The translations under genes were made by a program, and so were the position numbers. Below are positions 51,417-59,871 of a stretch of DNA of 64,000 bases, in pieces. How positions within the stretch are numbered: position 1 is the stretch's first letter; each line of letters opens with the position of its first letter. The notes beneath the pieces were generated by a model. The model had not been told where the DNA came from, searched no databases, and saw nothing but the letters and a program-made list of their open reading frames with translations. This DNA comes from JAAZGD01 sp964489555 (GTDB lineage Bacteria > Bacillota > Clostridia > Peptostreptococcales > Anaerovoracaceae): positions 1 to 64,000 of the forward strand of contig CAZAZF010000001.1 of the NCBI GenBank assembly GCA_964489555.1, written 5' to 3'.

Positions 51417-52472
51417 TTATTCCAACGCTCTTAAATAATCTTCCCGGTTTTTCAGGAAGGTGCTGTAATCGTTGCTGAACCGATGAGAACCATTCATAGA
51501 GGCATCCAAGACATAGTAGAAATAATCTGTCTCCTTGGGATAAAGGGCTGCGATAATGGAATTTTCTCCCGGCGAGCAAATGGGTCCCTTTGGTAATCCG
51601 GGAACTTTATAAGTATTATACGGAGATTCCACTTCCAGGTCTTTGAAGGTGAGCCGGTCTTTCCATTCTCCCAAAGCATATTGTACCGTTGCGTCAATCT
51701 GCAATGGCATCCCCTGGTGTAATCGATTATAAATAACACTGGCCACAATTTCCCGCTCCACCTCCACTCGTGTCTCTTTCTCAATCATAGAAGCAATGGT
51801 TACAATTTGATTCAAATCATACCCCAATTCCGTGGCTCTGGCATAGTATTCATCTTTATAAATTTTATCAAATTGCCCCAACATCACATTGATAATGTCA
51901 TGTGAATTGCTTCCTTGGGCCACATCGTAAGTATTGGGCATCAAAAACCCTTCCAAACGATTGGGCCCCTCCGGAAGAAAAGGAACAAACTTATAATCAA
52001 ATAGCCCATATTCTGCTTCCTGTAGAAATTCTTCCTTGACTATCAACCCATCATTTTCCAGCTTCTGAGCTACCTGTTTAATGGTCAAACCCTCTTGAAC
52101 GGTAAATCGCAATGAATTTACATGCCCTTCTGTCATCAGATTCATGATTTCACCCATGGTCATAGACGGGGATAACAGATAGTCCCCCGCTTCCAGCTTT
52201 CCATTATAACCATGAATCCTAGCATACCATTTAAACCTCTCCGCCTTTTGGATAACACCTTGGTCTTCCAAAATTGTGCCAATGAATTGTGTAGCGGTTC
52301 CCATAGGAATGGTAACAGATACATATTCTTTATTGTCCGGATCCAGAGGCTGCCCCAATCCGTTTAAATAAATAAGTGCTGACATCACCAACACAAGAAC
52401 CAGCAGAATCCCCACCAGAAGGACCCTTCTTGTTCCTTTGTTTCTTTTTCCTCTTCGATTGGTTCTTCCCAT
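51417..52472 (-). CDS. mltG: Endolytic murein transglycosylase MltG (YceG-like)
   Basis: About 351 residues. One membrane helix near residues 16-38 anchors it. A LysM-like part and the catalytic domain follow. IASMIEKETRVEVE contains the catalytic glutamate, and YNTYKVPGLPKGPICSPG is a family segment. It cuts nascent glycan strands, setting their length. A GTG at 52478 overlaps the ribosome site GAGGTG, so the ATG at 52472 is chosen. Confidence 0.93.
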   Translation of the reverse strand: MGRTNRRGKRNKGTRRVLLVGILLVLVLVMSALIYLNGLGQPLDPDNKEYVSVTIPMGTATQFIGTILEDQGVIQKAERFKWYARIHGYNGKLEAGDYLLSPSMTMGEIMNLMTEGHVNSLRFTVQEGLTIKQVAQKLENDGLIVKEEFLQEAEYGLFDYKFVPFLPEGPNRLEGFLMPNTYDVAQGSNSHDIINVMLGQFDKIYKDEYYARATELGYDLNQIVTIASMIEKETRVEVEREIVASVIYNRLHQGMPLQIDATVQYALGEWKDRLTFKDLEVESPYNTYKVPGLPKGPICSPGENSIIAALYPKETDYFYYVLDASMNGSHRFSNDYSTFLKNREDYLRALE

Positions 52473-52504
52473 ATCCACACCTCGATGGCTCTCTTGAGAT
52501 TTCT

Positions 52505-53065
52505 CTACTTTGCTCTCCCTAAATAGTCTCCGCTTCGGGTATCAATTTGAATGATTTCCCCTTCCTCAATGAAAATGGGAACTTGAATCACGGCACCGGT
52601 TTCTACGGTGGCCCCTTTGGTTACATTGGTAGCCGTATCTCCCTTCACTCCCGGTTCGGTATCCACAACTTTCAAGTTTACAAAATTAGGAGCTTCTACT
52701 AAAAACGCCGTACCTTTAAAAAACTTGATGGTGGCTTCATCGTTTTCGCGTAAATATTTCATAGCATCTTCCACCTGATCCTCCATCAACGGGACTTGTT
52801 CAAAGGTCTGTTGATCCATAAAATAGTACAGCTCCCCATCATGATACAAATACTGCATCTGTTTGGTTTCGATGTGGGCTTTCGGAAATTTATCATCCGG
52901 ATTAAACGCCTCTTCACGGGTGGCGCCAGTTAGGACATTTTTGTACTTTGTACGCACAAAGGCTGCTCCTTTTCCAGGTTTTACATGCTGGAAATCCAGA
53001 ACCACATGAGGTTCTCCATTGATTTCAAAGGTAATCCCTTTTCGAAAATCGCTTGCATAAATCAT
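52505..53065 (-). CDS. efp: Elongation factor P
   Basis: 186 residues, all three beta-barrel domains. It relieves ribosome stalling at proline runs. The tip loop is KPGKGAAF with K32 as the residue that is modified in other species; no modifying enzyme is in the window. TAAGGAGAGATT precedes the ATG. It follows a short M24 peptidase gene, as in the Bacillus yqhT-efp pair. Confidence 0.97.
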   Translation of the reverse strand: MIYASDFRKGITFEINGEPHVVLDFQHVKPGKGAAFVRTKYKNVLTGATREEAFNPDDKFPKAHIETKQMQYLYHDGELYYFMDQQTFEQVPLMEDQVEDAMKYLRENDEATIKFFKGTAFLVEAPNFVNLKVVDTEPGVKGDTATNVTKGATVETGAVIQVPIFIEEGEIIQIDTRSGDYLGRAK

Positions 53066-53085
53066 AATCTCTCTCCTTAATCCAA

Positions 53086-53787
53086 TTATTTGATAATCAA
53101 CAGCTCTTTTGGAGAATGATTGGTATTAATCACTCCAAAGTCTGTAACAATGACTAGATCCTCAATACGTACACCCATCTTCCCAGGAAGATAAATTCCC
53201 GGTTCTATTGTAATAGCCATATGGGTTTTTAATTTGAATTGATGGGTTGCTTTGGTATTCAAATACGGTTCTTCATGAACTTCTTTACCAACCCCATGGC
53301 CCGTTCCATGAACATAATAAGAACCAAATCCGGCTGCCTCTATAATGTTCCGGCTTGCTTGGTCCACATCCCGGTAGGTAGTTCCCTTTTTGCAAGCATC
53401 CAGTCCAGCCAGCTGGGCTGCCAACACCACTTGGTAAATTTTTTTCATGGAGGAAGTAGCATGGCCGATGGCGATAGTCCGGGTCATATCTCCACAATAA
53501 CCTTTTACAACTGCGCCAAAGTCCATCGTAAGAAAATCCCCCTCCTGAAGCACATAGTCGGAAGGCACTCCATGAGGCTCTGCGCCATTTTTTCCCGCCA
53601 CTGCGATGGTGGGAAAAGCCAATCCTTTGGACCCCAAACGTTGTAAAACCCGATGAATCTCTTCTGCTACTTGAAGTTCCGTCAATCCCGGCCGCACATA
53701 CCCAAGAATATGCTGGAAGCAAGAGTCATTCATGGCAGAAGCCGTGATGATGTGAATCAACTCATCCGGTGTTTTTACGACTCCCAT
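53086..53787 (-). CDS. M24-family aminopeptidase, catalytic domain only
   Basis: 233 residues of the pita-bread fold. The five metal ligands are in place: MDFGA (Asp), GDMTRT (Asp), HGTGHG (His), IEPGIY (Glu) and RIEDLV (Glu). The sequence is Xaa-Pro dipeptidase-like, but the roughly 120-residue creatinase N-terminal domain of the usual YqhT protein is missing. AAGGAGACAACGG precedes the ATG, so the short form is the real start. It overlaps ylbF by 13 bases. It may be a methionine or proline aminopeptidase; substrate uncertain. Confidence 0.82.
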   Translation of the reverse strand: MGVVKTPDELIHIITASAMNDSCFQHILGYVRPGLTELQVAEEIHRVLQRLGSKGLAFPTIAVAGKNGAEPHGVPSDYVLQEGDFLTMDFGAVVKGYCGDMTRTIAIGHATSSMKKIYQVVLAAQLAGLDACKKGTTYRDVDQASRNIIEAAGFGSYYVHGTGHGVGKEVHEEPYLNTKATHQFKLKTHMAITIEPGIYLPGKMGVRIEDLVIVTDFGVINTNHSPKELLIIK

Positions 53788-54140
53788 CCGTTGTCTCCTT
53801 TTTTGAACAACCCACCCATTCCCATGGCATCTCCCAAAATCTGATATACATCGTTCATCATTAAGGAAAATCTCATTTCATTTTGCAGGTGTTCTGCGGC
53901 CAATGGATCCTTCATAATGATTCCATAAAGTTCCTGAATGGTTCCCATCATTTCGGGTCCCACTTCTTCTCCCATCATCTGTTTGGTCTGCAGTTCCAAT
54001 TGCTTCGCCTGAAAGTCCGTCATCATTTTGGAAAGTTCCGGATTTTCATTGACTTTACGCCGTGTGAGATCATACTGTTTGTACTCTTCCGATTCTTTAA
54101 TAGCCTTTGCCAGATTATGAGCTTCGTCGTAAACATTCAT
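53775..54140 (-). CDS. YlbF/YmcA family protein
   Basis: 121 residues, mostly helical. The DUF964 pattern AHNLAKAIKESEEYKQYD...NENPELSKMMTDFQAKQ is clear. In Bacillus YlbF, YmcA and YaaT form a complex that modulates RNase Y. GGAGGTGTAAA precedes the ATG at 54140; longer in-frame readings lie inside rnjA. Its stop overlaps the M24 gene. The adjacent rnjA gene makes an RNA-decay link plausible, but this is inference. Confidence 0.85.
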   Translation of the reverse strand: MNVYDEAHNLAKAIKESEEYKQYDLTRRKVNENPELSKMMTDFQAKQLELQTKQMMGEEVGPEMMGTIQELYGIIMKDPLAAEHLQNEMRFSLMMNDVYQILGDAMGMGGLFKKGDNGWES

Positions 54141-54141
54141 T

Positions 54142-55830
54142 TTACACCTCCAAAAATATAGGTAATATAATGGGATTTCGCTTCGTCTTCTCATATATAA
54201 AGCTACGCAACCCCTCTCTAACCGCTGTTTTTCTTCCGTTCCAGTCTTTTTTCCCGTCCCTGCGGGTTTCTTCCAAGATTGCTGCCGCCACCGCCTTGGC
54301 TTCTCCAATTAAGTCTTCATTTTCTCGAACATAAACAAAGCCTCGGCTTACAATATCCGGCCCTGACACCACTTCTCCCGTAGTTCGATCCATGGCAGCC
54401 ACCACAATGATTAATCCTGCTTCCGACAGCATACGACGATCTTTCAATACAATATTCCCAACATCGCCCACACCCAATCCATCTACCAGTATTTCTCCTG
54501 CAGGAACTACCTGTTTAAGATGCTCCACTTCTTCTTTTCCGATAAGAAGGCAATCTCCGATATCCATAAGAAATATGTTTTTTCGAGGCATCCCTAAATT
54601 TTCTGCCAATTGTACATGTCGGTAAAGATGGCGGTATTCCCCATGAACAGGGATAAAATATTTGGGTCTTATCAAGGAATGTATCAGTTTCAATTCTTCT
54701 GCGCACGCATGACCAGATACATGGATATCTGCGATGTCCGAATAAATCACTTTGGCTCCTTGTTCAAACAAACGATTTACAACATTAGAAACGGCGGTCT
54801 CGTTTCCCGGTACTGGAGTCGAACTTAAAACCACCACATCCCCTTGTTTGATTTGAACCGCTCGATGCTCCTTGCTTGCCATTCTGGACAAGGCACTCAT
54901 AGGTTCACCTTGAGAACCGGTAGTGATAATCACCAGCTCATTATCTTTGTATCCCTTCATCTTATTGATATCCACTAGAGACCCTTCAGGGATTTTTAGA
55001 TAGTTCAATTCCGTAGCCAATTTTACTACATTCACCATGCTACGCCCCGAAATGGCAATTTTTCGATTGTATTTCACAGCCGCATCCACAATTTTTTGCA
55101 CCCGATGTACATTGCTGGAAAAAGTGGCCACAATAATACGCGTATCGTGATCTCGGAATATGCTTTCCAGAGTTTCGCCCACCAATTTTTCCGACTTGGT
55201 AAACCCGGGTCTTTCCGCATTGGTAGAGTCAGCCAACATAAGAGCTACTCCCCTTCTTCCAATTTCAGCAAATCGCTGCAAATCAATAGGATCGCCATCA
55301 ATCGGGGTATAGTCGATTTTAAAGTCTCCCGTGTGAAATAATAGTCCTACCGGAGTATCAATTGCCAGACAAATAGCATCGGCAATGGAATGTGTCGTTC
55401 TTAAAGTTTCTACATTAAAACATCCAACATTAAACTTATCCCCAGCATTGATGTGGCGAAATTTGGCCTTCATGTTATGCTCTTTCAATCTGTTTTCCAC
55501 CAGCCCCAAGGTAAGCCGCGTGCCCCAAATCGGAACATCTATTTGCTTAAGAAGATAGGGAATTCCCCCAATATGATCCTCATGCCCATGAGTAAGAACA
55601 AGCCCACGGACCTTATGGGCGTTGGCTACTACATAGGAAAAATCGGGAATTACAATATCAATCCCAAATTGATCGTCCTCCGGGAATGTCATTCCGCAGT
55701 CCACAATCAATATATCATTCCCATATTCCAATATAGTCATGTTCTTGCCAATTTCTGAAAGCCCTCCAATTGGAATCACTTTCAGTGTTTTACTTGTTTT
55801 TCCTTTATTGCTTTTCATTTTTTTTCTCAT
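54142..55830 (-). CDS. rnjA: Ribonuclease J
   Basis: About 562 residues. Metallo-beta-lactamase motif HGHEDHIGG and the beta-CASP domain are intact; the C-terminal domain ends in KTKRNPIILP. RNase J is a 5'-exonuclease/endonuclease central to mRNA decay in Firmicutes. The start is uncertain. The longest reading begins at a GTG (55851) with no ribosome site; ATG at 55830 and ATG at 55818 follow, with weak sites. ylbF follows one base later. Confidence 0.94.
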   Translation of the reverse strand: MRKKMKSNKGKTSKTLKVIPIGGLSEIGKNMTILEYGNDILIVDCGMTFPEDDQFGIDIVIPDFSYVVANAHKVRGLVLTHGHEDHIGGIPYLLKQIDVPIWGTRLTLGLVENRLKEHNMKAKFRHINAGDKFNVGCFNVETLRTTHSIADAICLAIDTPVGLLFHTGDFKIDYTPIDGDPIDLQRFAEIGRRGVALMLADSTNAERPGFTKSEKLVGETLESIFRDHDTRIIVATFSSNVHRVQKIVDAAVKYNRKIAISGRSMVNVVKLATELNYLKIPEGSLVDINKMKGYKDNELVIITTGSQGEPMSALSRMASKEHRAVQIKQGDVVVLSSTPVPGNETAVSNVVNRLFEQGAKVIYSDIADIHVSGHACAEELKLIHSLIRPKYFIPVHGEYRHLYRHVQLAENLGMPRKNIFLMDIGDCLLIGKEEVEHLKQVVPAGEILVDGLGVGDVGNIVLKDRRMLSEAGLIIVVAAMDRTTGEVVSGPDIVSRGFVYVRENEDLIGEAKAVAAAILEETRRDGKKDWNGRKTAVREGLRSFIYEKTKRNPIILPIFLEV

Positions 55831-55879
55831 TTCTGTCTTACTTGCTTCCACATGGCCAAAATATGGCTTTGTAGTTACT

Positions 55880-58354
55880 TCAGTCTTTTATCACAATATT
55901 AATTAGTTTGTCCGGTACGACAACAACTTTTAAGATGTCTTTGCCTTTTACCAGGTTTTGAATTTTATCCGACTCAAAACAAGCCTTTTGCAAATCTTCT
56001 TTTGTCAAACCGCTATCTACGGTAATTTTTTCTTTAACCTTACCATTAAGTTGAACAACAACTTCCACTTGTTGCCGAATCAATGCTTTTTCATCGTAGG
56101 TAGGCCAAGAATGATGGTATAGGGATTCGCTGTTTCCCATGGCTTGCCACATTTCTTCGCAAATATGGGGAGTGAAGGGCGACAACATCAACACCACTTT
56201 TTCCAAAGCTTCTTTTAACAAGGCCAACTTTCGATCCGGTCTCTCTTTGTACTTATAAATTTCATTCACCAGTTCCATTATGGAAGCAATGGCCGTATTA
56301 AAATTGAACCGGCCTCCAATGTCATCGGTACACCGTTTAATGGCGTTATTCAATCGGTACGCCAATTCCAGATCCCCTTCATTTACCAGTTCATAGTGGG
56401 AAGGAGCCGTTTGCATTTCATCCAACAATTCGAAAACAACCCGATACACTCGATTCAAAAAACGGTAGGCTCCCTCAACGCCGGCCTCCGACCAATCCAG
56501 CTCACGATCCGGAGGTGCAGCAAACAAAATAAACAATCGAGCGGTATCGGCTCCATACCGATGTATAATTTCTTCCGGAGAAACCACATTGCCCAAGGAT
56601 TTACTCATTTTCCTTCCGTCTTTGATCACCATACCCTGGGTTAACAAATTTTGAAAGGGTTCATCATGGGATACAAGCCCCCAATCATAGAAGGCCATTT
56701 GAAAGAACCTGGAATACAAGAGGTGTAAAATAGCATGCTCCACGCCCCCAATATATTGATCTACATTCATCCAATACTTCTGTTTTTCAAAATCCCAAGC
56801 TTTCTCCGTATTCCGTGCGTCACAATACCTTAAAAAATACCAGGAACTATCCAAAAAAGTATCCATGGTGTCCATTTCACGTTTGGCCGGCGCACCACAT
56901 TTAGGACATTCACATTGACTGAAAACTTTTGAGGTAGCCAAAGGAGACTCTCCTTTTCCTGTAAATTCAACATCCGTGGGCAATAAAACCGGTAGGTTTT
57001 CTTCTTTCTCCGGAACCCACCCGCAGGATTCACAATAAACCATAGGAATGGGACACCCCCAATAGCGTTGTCGCGAAATCAACCAATCTCTCAATTTATA
57101 ATTGATGGATCTTTTTCCAATTTTTTGTTCTTCCACATATTCCGTAATCTTTTCAATGGCTTCTCGATTATCCATTCCTGAAAACTGTTGGGAATTAATC
57201 ATCTTTCCTTCCGATATGAAAGCTTCTTTCAAGTCATTCACATCGATGGTTGCATCCTCTGGTTCCAACACAGGGATAATCTCCAAATCAAAGGCTTTGG
57301 CAAATTCAAAGTCTCTTTGATCGTGAGCAGGAACAGCCATAATAGCCCCGGTTCCGTAATCCATCAAAACATAATCAGAAATATAGACTGGCACCCGTTT
57401 GCCATTCAAGGGATTGATGGCATATCGACCTAGAAATTCTCCCGTCTTTTCTCGATTGGTACTGGTTCTTTCAATGTCCGACATATGTTGACACTGGTCG
57501 ATGTATGCATGAACATCCCTTTCATAGGAAGACCCCGCCACCAAGGGCTTAACATAAGGATGCTCCGGGGAAAGGACCATATAGGTTACCCCATAAAGTG
57601 TATCGGGGCGAGTAGTGAATATTTTGAGTTTTTCAGGAAAATCTTCCAAAGCAAAATCCACTTCCGCGCCTACAGAGCGGCCAATCCAGTTTCTTTGCAT
57701 AATTTTCACTTTTGTAGGCCAGCCTTCTAAAGTATCAAGATTGTCCAAAAGGCGATCTGCATACTCTGTAATCTTTAAATACCACTGAGACAGCTCTTTT
57801 TTTCCAACCAATGTCCCGCAACGTTCACAGCCTCCTTCCACCACTTGCTCGTTGGCCAACACCGTCTGGCAACTGGGACACCAATTCACAGGATTTTCTT
57901 TCTTATAAGCGAGTCCCTTTTGAAAAAATTGAATAAAAATCCATTGCATCCATTTATAGTATCCGGGATGACATGTCGCGATTTCACGACTCCAGTCATA
58001 GGAAATTCCCATTTCCTTTAATTGGGCTGTCATTTCCTCTATATTGTCCCAAGTCCATTGCGCTGGCTCCGCGTTGTTCTTAATTGCTGCATTTTCTGCT
58101 GGCAAACCAAAGCTATCGTATCCCATGGGGTGAAGCACATTGTATCCTTGCATGGTTTTAAAGCGACTGATTACATCGCCGATGGAATAATTCCGAACAT
58201 GCCCCATATGCAATTTCCCGGAGGGATAAGGAAACATTTCCAAAAGATAGTATTTTTCTTTATCCGGATTCTCGGTTACACGAAACATTTCCGTTTCATT
58301 CCAATGCTTCTGCCATTTCTTCTCAATGGCATTAAAGTCGTATCTCTCATTCAT
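55880..58354 (-). CDS. leuS: Leucyl-tRNA synthetase
   Basis: 824 residues from the ATG at 58354 (GGAGGACAGCGACA upstream; an earlier in-frame reading adds 17 residues inside rsfS). HIGH motif is PYPSGKLHMGH (42-52) and KMSKS is GRKMSKS. The editing domain (CP1) and anticodon domains are complete. Several CxxC pairs around 150-180 and 440-490 can hold zinc. No T-box precedes it; it is inside the long array and overlaps rsfS by 8 bases. Confidence 0.97.
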   Translation of the reverse strand: MNERYDFNAIEKKWQKHWNETEMFRVTENPDKEKYYLLEMFPYPSGKLHMGHVRNYSIGDVISRFKTMQGYNVLHPMGYDSFGLPAENAAIKNNAEPAQWTWDNIEEMTAQLKEMGISYDWSREIATCHPGYYKWMQWIFIQFFQKGLAYKKENPVNWCPSCQTVLANEQVVEGGCERCGTLVGKKELSQWYLKITEYADRLLDNLDTLEGWPTKVKIMQRNWIGRSVGAEVDFALEDFPEKLKIFTTRPDTLYGVTYMVLSPEHPYVKPLVAGSSYERDVHAYIDQCQHMSDIERTSTNREKTGEFLGRYAINPLNGKRVPVYISDYVLMDYGTGAIMAVPAHDQRDFEFAKAFDLEIIPVLEPEDATIDVNDLKEAFISEGKMINSQQFSGMDNREAIEKITEYVEEQKIGKRSINYKLRDWLISRQRYWGCPIPMVYCESCGWVPEKEENLPVLLPTDVEFTGKGESPLATSKVFSQCECPKCGAPAKREMDTMDTFLDSSWYFLRYCDARNTEKAWDFEKQKYWMNVDQYIGGVEHAILHLLYSRFFQMAFYDWGLVSHDEPFQNLLTQGMVIKDGRKMSKSLGNVVSPEEIIHRYGADTARLFILFAAPPDRELDWSEAGVEGAYRFLNRVYRVVFELLDEMQTAPSHYELVNEGDLELAYRLNNAIKRCTDDIGGRFNFNTAIASIMELVNEIYKYKERPDRKLALLKEALEKVVLMLSPFTPHICEEMWQAMGNSESLYHHSWPTYDEKALIRQQVEVVVQLNGKVKEKITVDSGLTKEDLQKACFESDKIQNLVKGKDILKVVVVPDKLINIVIKD

Positions 58355-58709
58355 TGTCGCTGTCCTCCAAAGTGATAAACTGGCAATCGCCCCAAACTTT
58401 TTCAATATTGTATCGATCTCTCATTTCACTACTCAACACATTGACAATCACATCCCCGTAATCCATCAATATCCATCCGGACCGGCGATCACCTTCAATA
58501 CTGTTTGGCTCGATTCCCAGGTCTCCCAACCGGTCTTCCACTTCTTCACTCAATGTCCCAACCTGCCGTTCATTAGTTCCCGATGCCAAAACAAAATAGT
58601 CGGCAAAAGATGCTTTGCTGCGGATATCAATAATAGCAATATCCCGACCTTTCTTTTCATCCAATATTTTCGCTGCTTTCATTGCCAATTCCAGTTCTTT
58701 ATTATCCAT
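58347..58709 (-). CDS. rsfS: Ribosome silencing factor RsfS
   Basis: 120 residues. It binds L14 and blocks subunit joining during starvation. The conserved IDIRSKASFADYFVLASGTNERQV and GWILMDYGDVIVNVL blocks are visible (each split). AAGGAGAAGGTGA precedes the ATG. It sits after nadD-yqeK as in most Firmicutes (yqeK-rsfS). Confidence 0.95.
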   Translation of the reverse strand: MDNKELELAMKAAKILDEKKGRDIAIIDIRSKASFADYFVLASGTNERQVGTLSEEVEDRLGDLGIEPNSIEGDRRSGWILMDYGDVIVNVLSSEMRDRYNIEKVWGDCQFITLEDSDNE

Positions 58710-59868
58710 TCACCTTCTCCTTTATTCTTTTTTGAAGGTCTTTTTGAGCCTCCAACGTATCTTGATCCAAAGCACATCCTTTTTTTTCTACATAAGATAT
58801 GGTTTGATTAATAGCCAAAAGCAGTGCTTCATCCAGGTCAACCCATGCCCGCTCTCTCAATTCCTCTACCCCGGGATAAACTCGATTGGGTTCTATGGCA
58901 TCTGCCAGATAAATCACTTTTTCCAATAGAGACATCCCCTTTCTCCCCGTGGTATGGTAACGAAGAGCATTCAACACATCCTCGTCCTCTATTCCCAACT
59001 CTTTTTTTATTCGCTCCGCTGCTACCTTTCCATGGGATAAATGCGGCTGATTTTTGTACTTTGAACAAAGCTCATATTCTTCCACATACCGGTCCAGTCG
59101 GTGTATCCCCACATCCTTACAATAGTCATGGTACAGCGCGGCTATTCTGGTTTTGTATAAATCCGCACCGTAATGCTCAGCCAACTTCATGGCGGTATTC
59201 ACTACCCCTATTGTGTGTTGCTTTCTTTTTTCCGGGATTTCCTTATAAATTCTTTCCTCTATGTCCGCCAACCCATAAAGTCGATTATTCAAAATATATT
59301 CTTCCACCTTTAAAGGCACCAGGCCAGCCAATGACTCTCCCTTTCTCACCCTCTCTCTTAAGGTTGTAGAATTTAAATCAAAGAGAGGATTGTCCAGAAG
59401 ATGTATTCGTGCATTGTATATTTCTTGCAGCCTTACTACCAAAGAAGGTAAGCCGTTGTCTTCATAACCCGGGCGATTCCCAATAACAAACCCATACTCC
59501 CGAAGAAGTCGTTTGGAATCTTTCCACTCTTCAATTCGCAGAAAAGCATCCGCGCCCATTAAAAAATACAAGTCTGCCTCCGGATTAGTTTCACGGTAAT
59601 GCTCTAATGTGTCGATGGTGTATGACACCATTTTCCGGTCAATTTCATACCGATCTACTTCCATTGCCGGAAAAAACTGGTTGGCCCTTTTCAGCATAGC
59701 CAATCGATGCTCTCCAGAGGTTATTGTTTGTCCCGTTTTAAAAGGTTGAACCCAGTTGGGAACAAAAACAATTTTGTCCAAAAGCAATTCTTCTCTGGCT
59801 TGTTGGGCAAGTTTTATATGGCCCATATGAACCGGATCGAAAGTACCTCCAAATATTCCAATCTTCAT
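58702..59868 (-). CDS. nadD: NadD-YqeK fusion: nicotinate-nucleotide adenylyltransferase plus HD hydrolase
   Basis: 388 residues. Residues 1 to about 200 are NadD: GTFDPVHMGH is the nucleotide-binding HxGH motif and NSTTLRERVRKG the ISSTxIR-like motif. Residues about 201-388 are a YqeK-type HD domain, with HTIGVV, ALYHDYCKD and HLSHG. YqeK homologues cleave Ap4A symmetrically. In Bacillus these are two neighbouring genes. Here no stop or restart exists between them. CTGAGGTGAAGG precedes the ATG. Confidence 0.9.
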   Translation of the reverse strand: MKIGIFGGTFDPVHMGHIKLAQQAREELLLDKIVFVPNWVQPFKTGQTITSGEHRLAMLKRANQFFPAMEVDRYEIDRKMVSYTIDTLEHYRETNPEADLYFLMGADAFLRIEEWKDSKRLLREYGFVIGNRPGYEDNGLPSLVVRLQEIYNARIHLLDNPLFDLNSTTLRERVRKGESLAGLVPLKVEEYILNNRLYGLADIEERIYKEIPEKRKQHTIGVVNTAMKLAEHYGADLYKTRIAALYHDYCKDVGIHRLDRYVEEYELCSKYKNQPHLSHGKVAAERIKKELGIEDEDVLNALRYHTTGRKGMSLLEKVIYLADAIEPNRVYPGVEELRERAWVDLDEALLLAINQTISYVEKKGCALDQDTLEAQKDLQKRIKEKVNG

Positions 59869-59871
59869 CCT

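Noticed and set aside
54141..54308. N-terminal extension of the YlbF-like protein
   Set aside because: The extra 56 codons lie antiframe inside rnjA and lack a ribosome site; GGAGGTG directly precedes the ATG at 54140.
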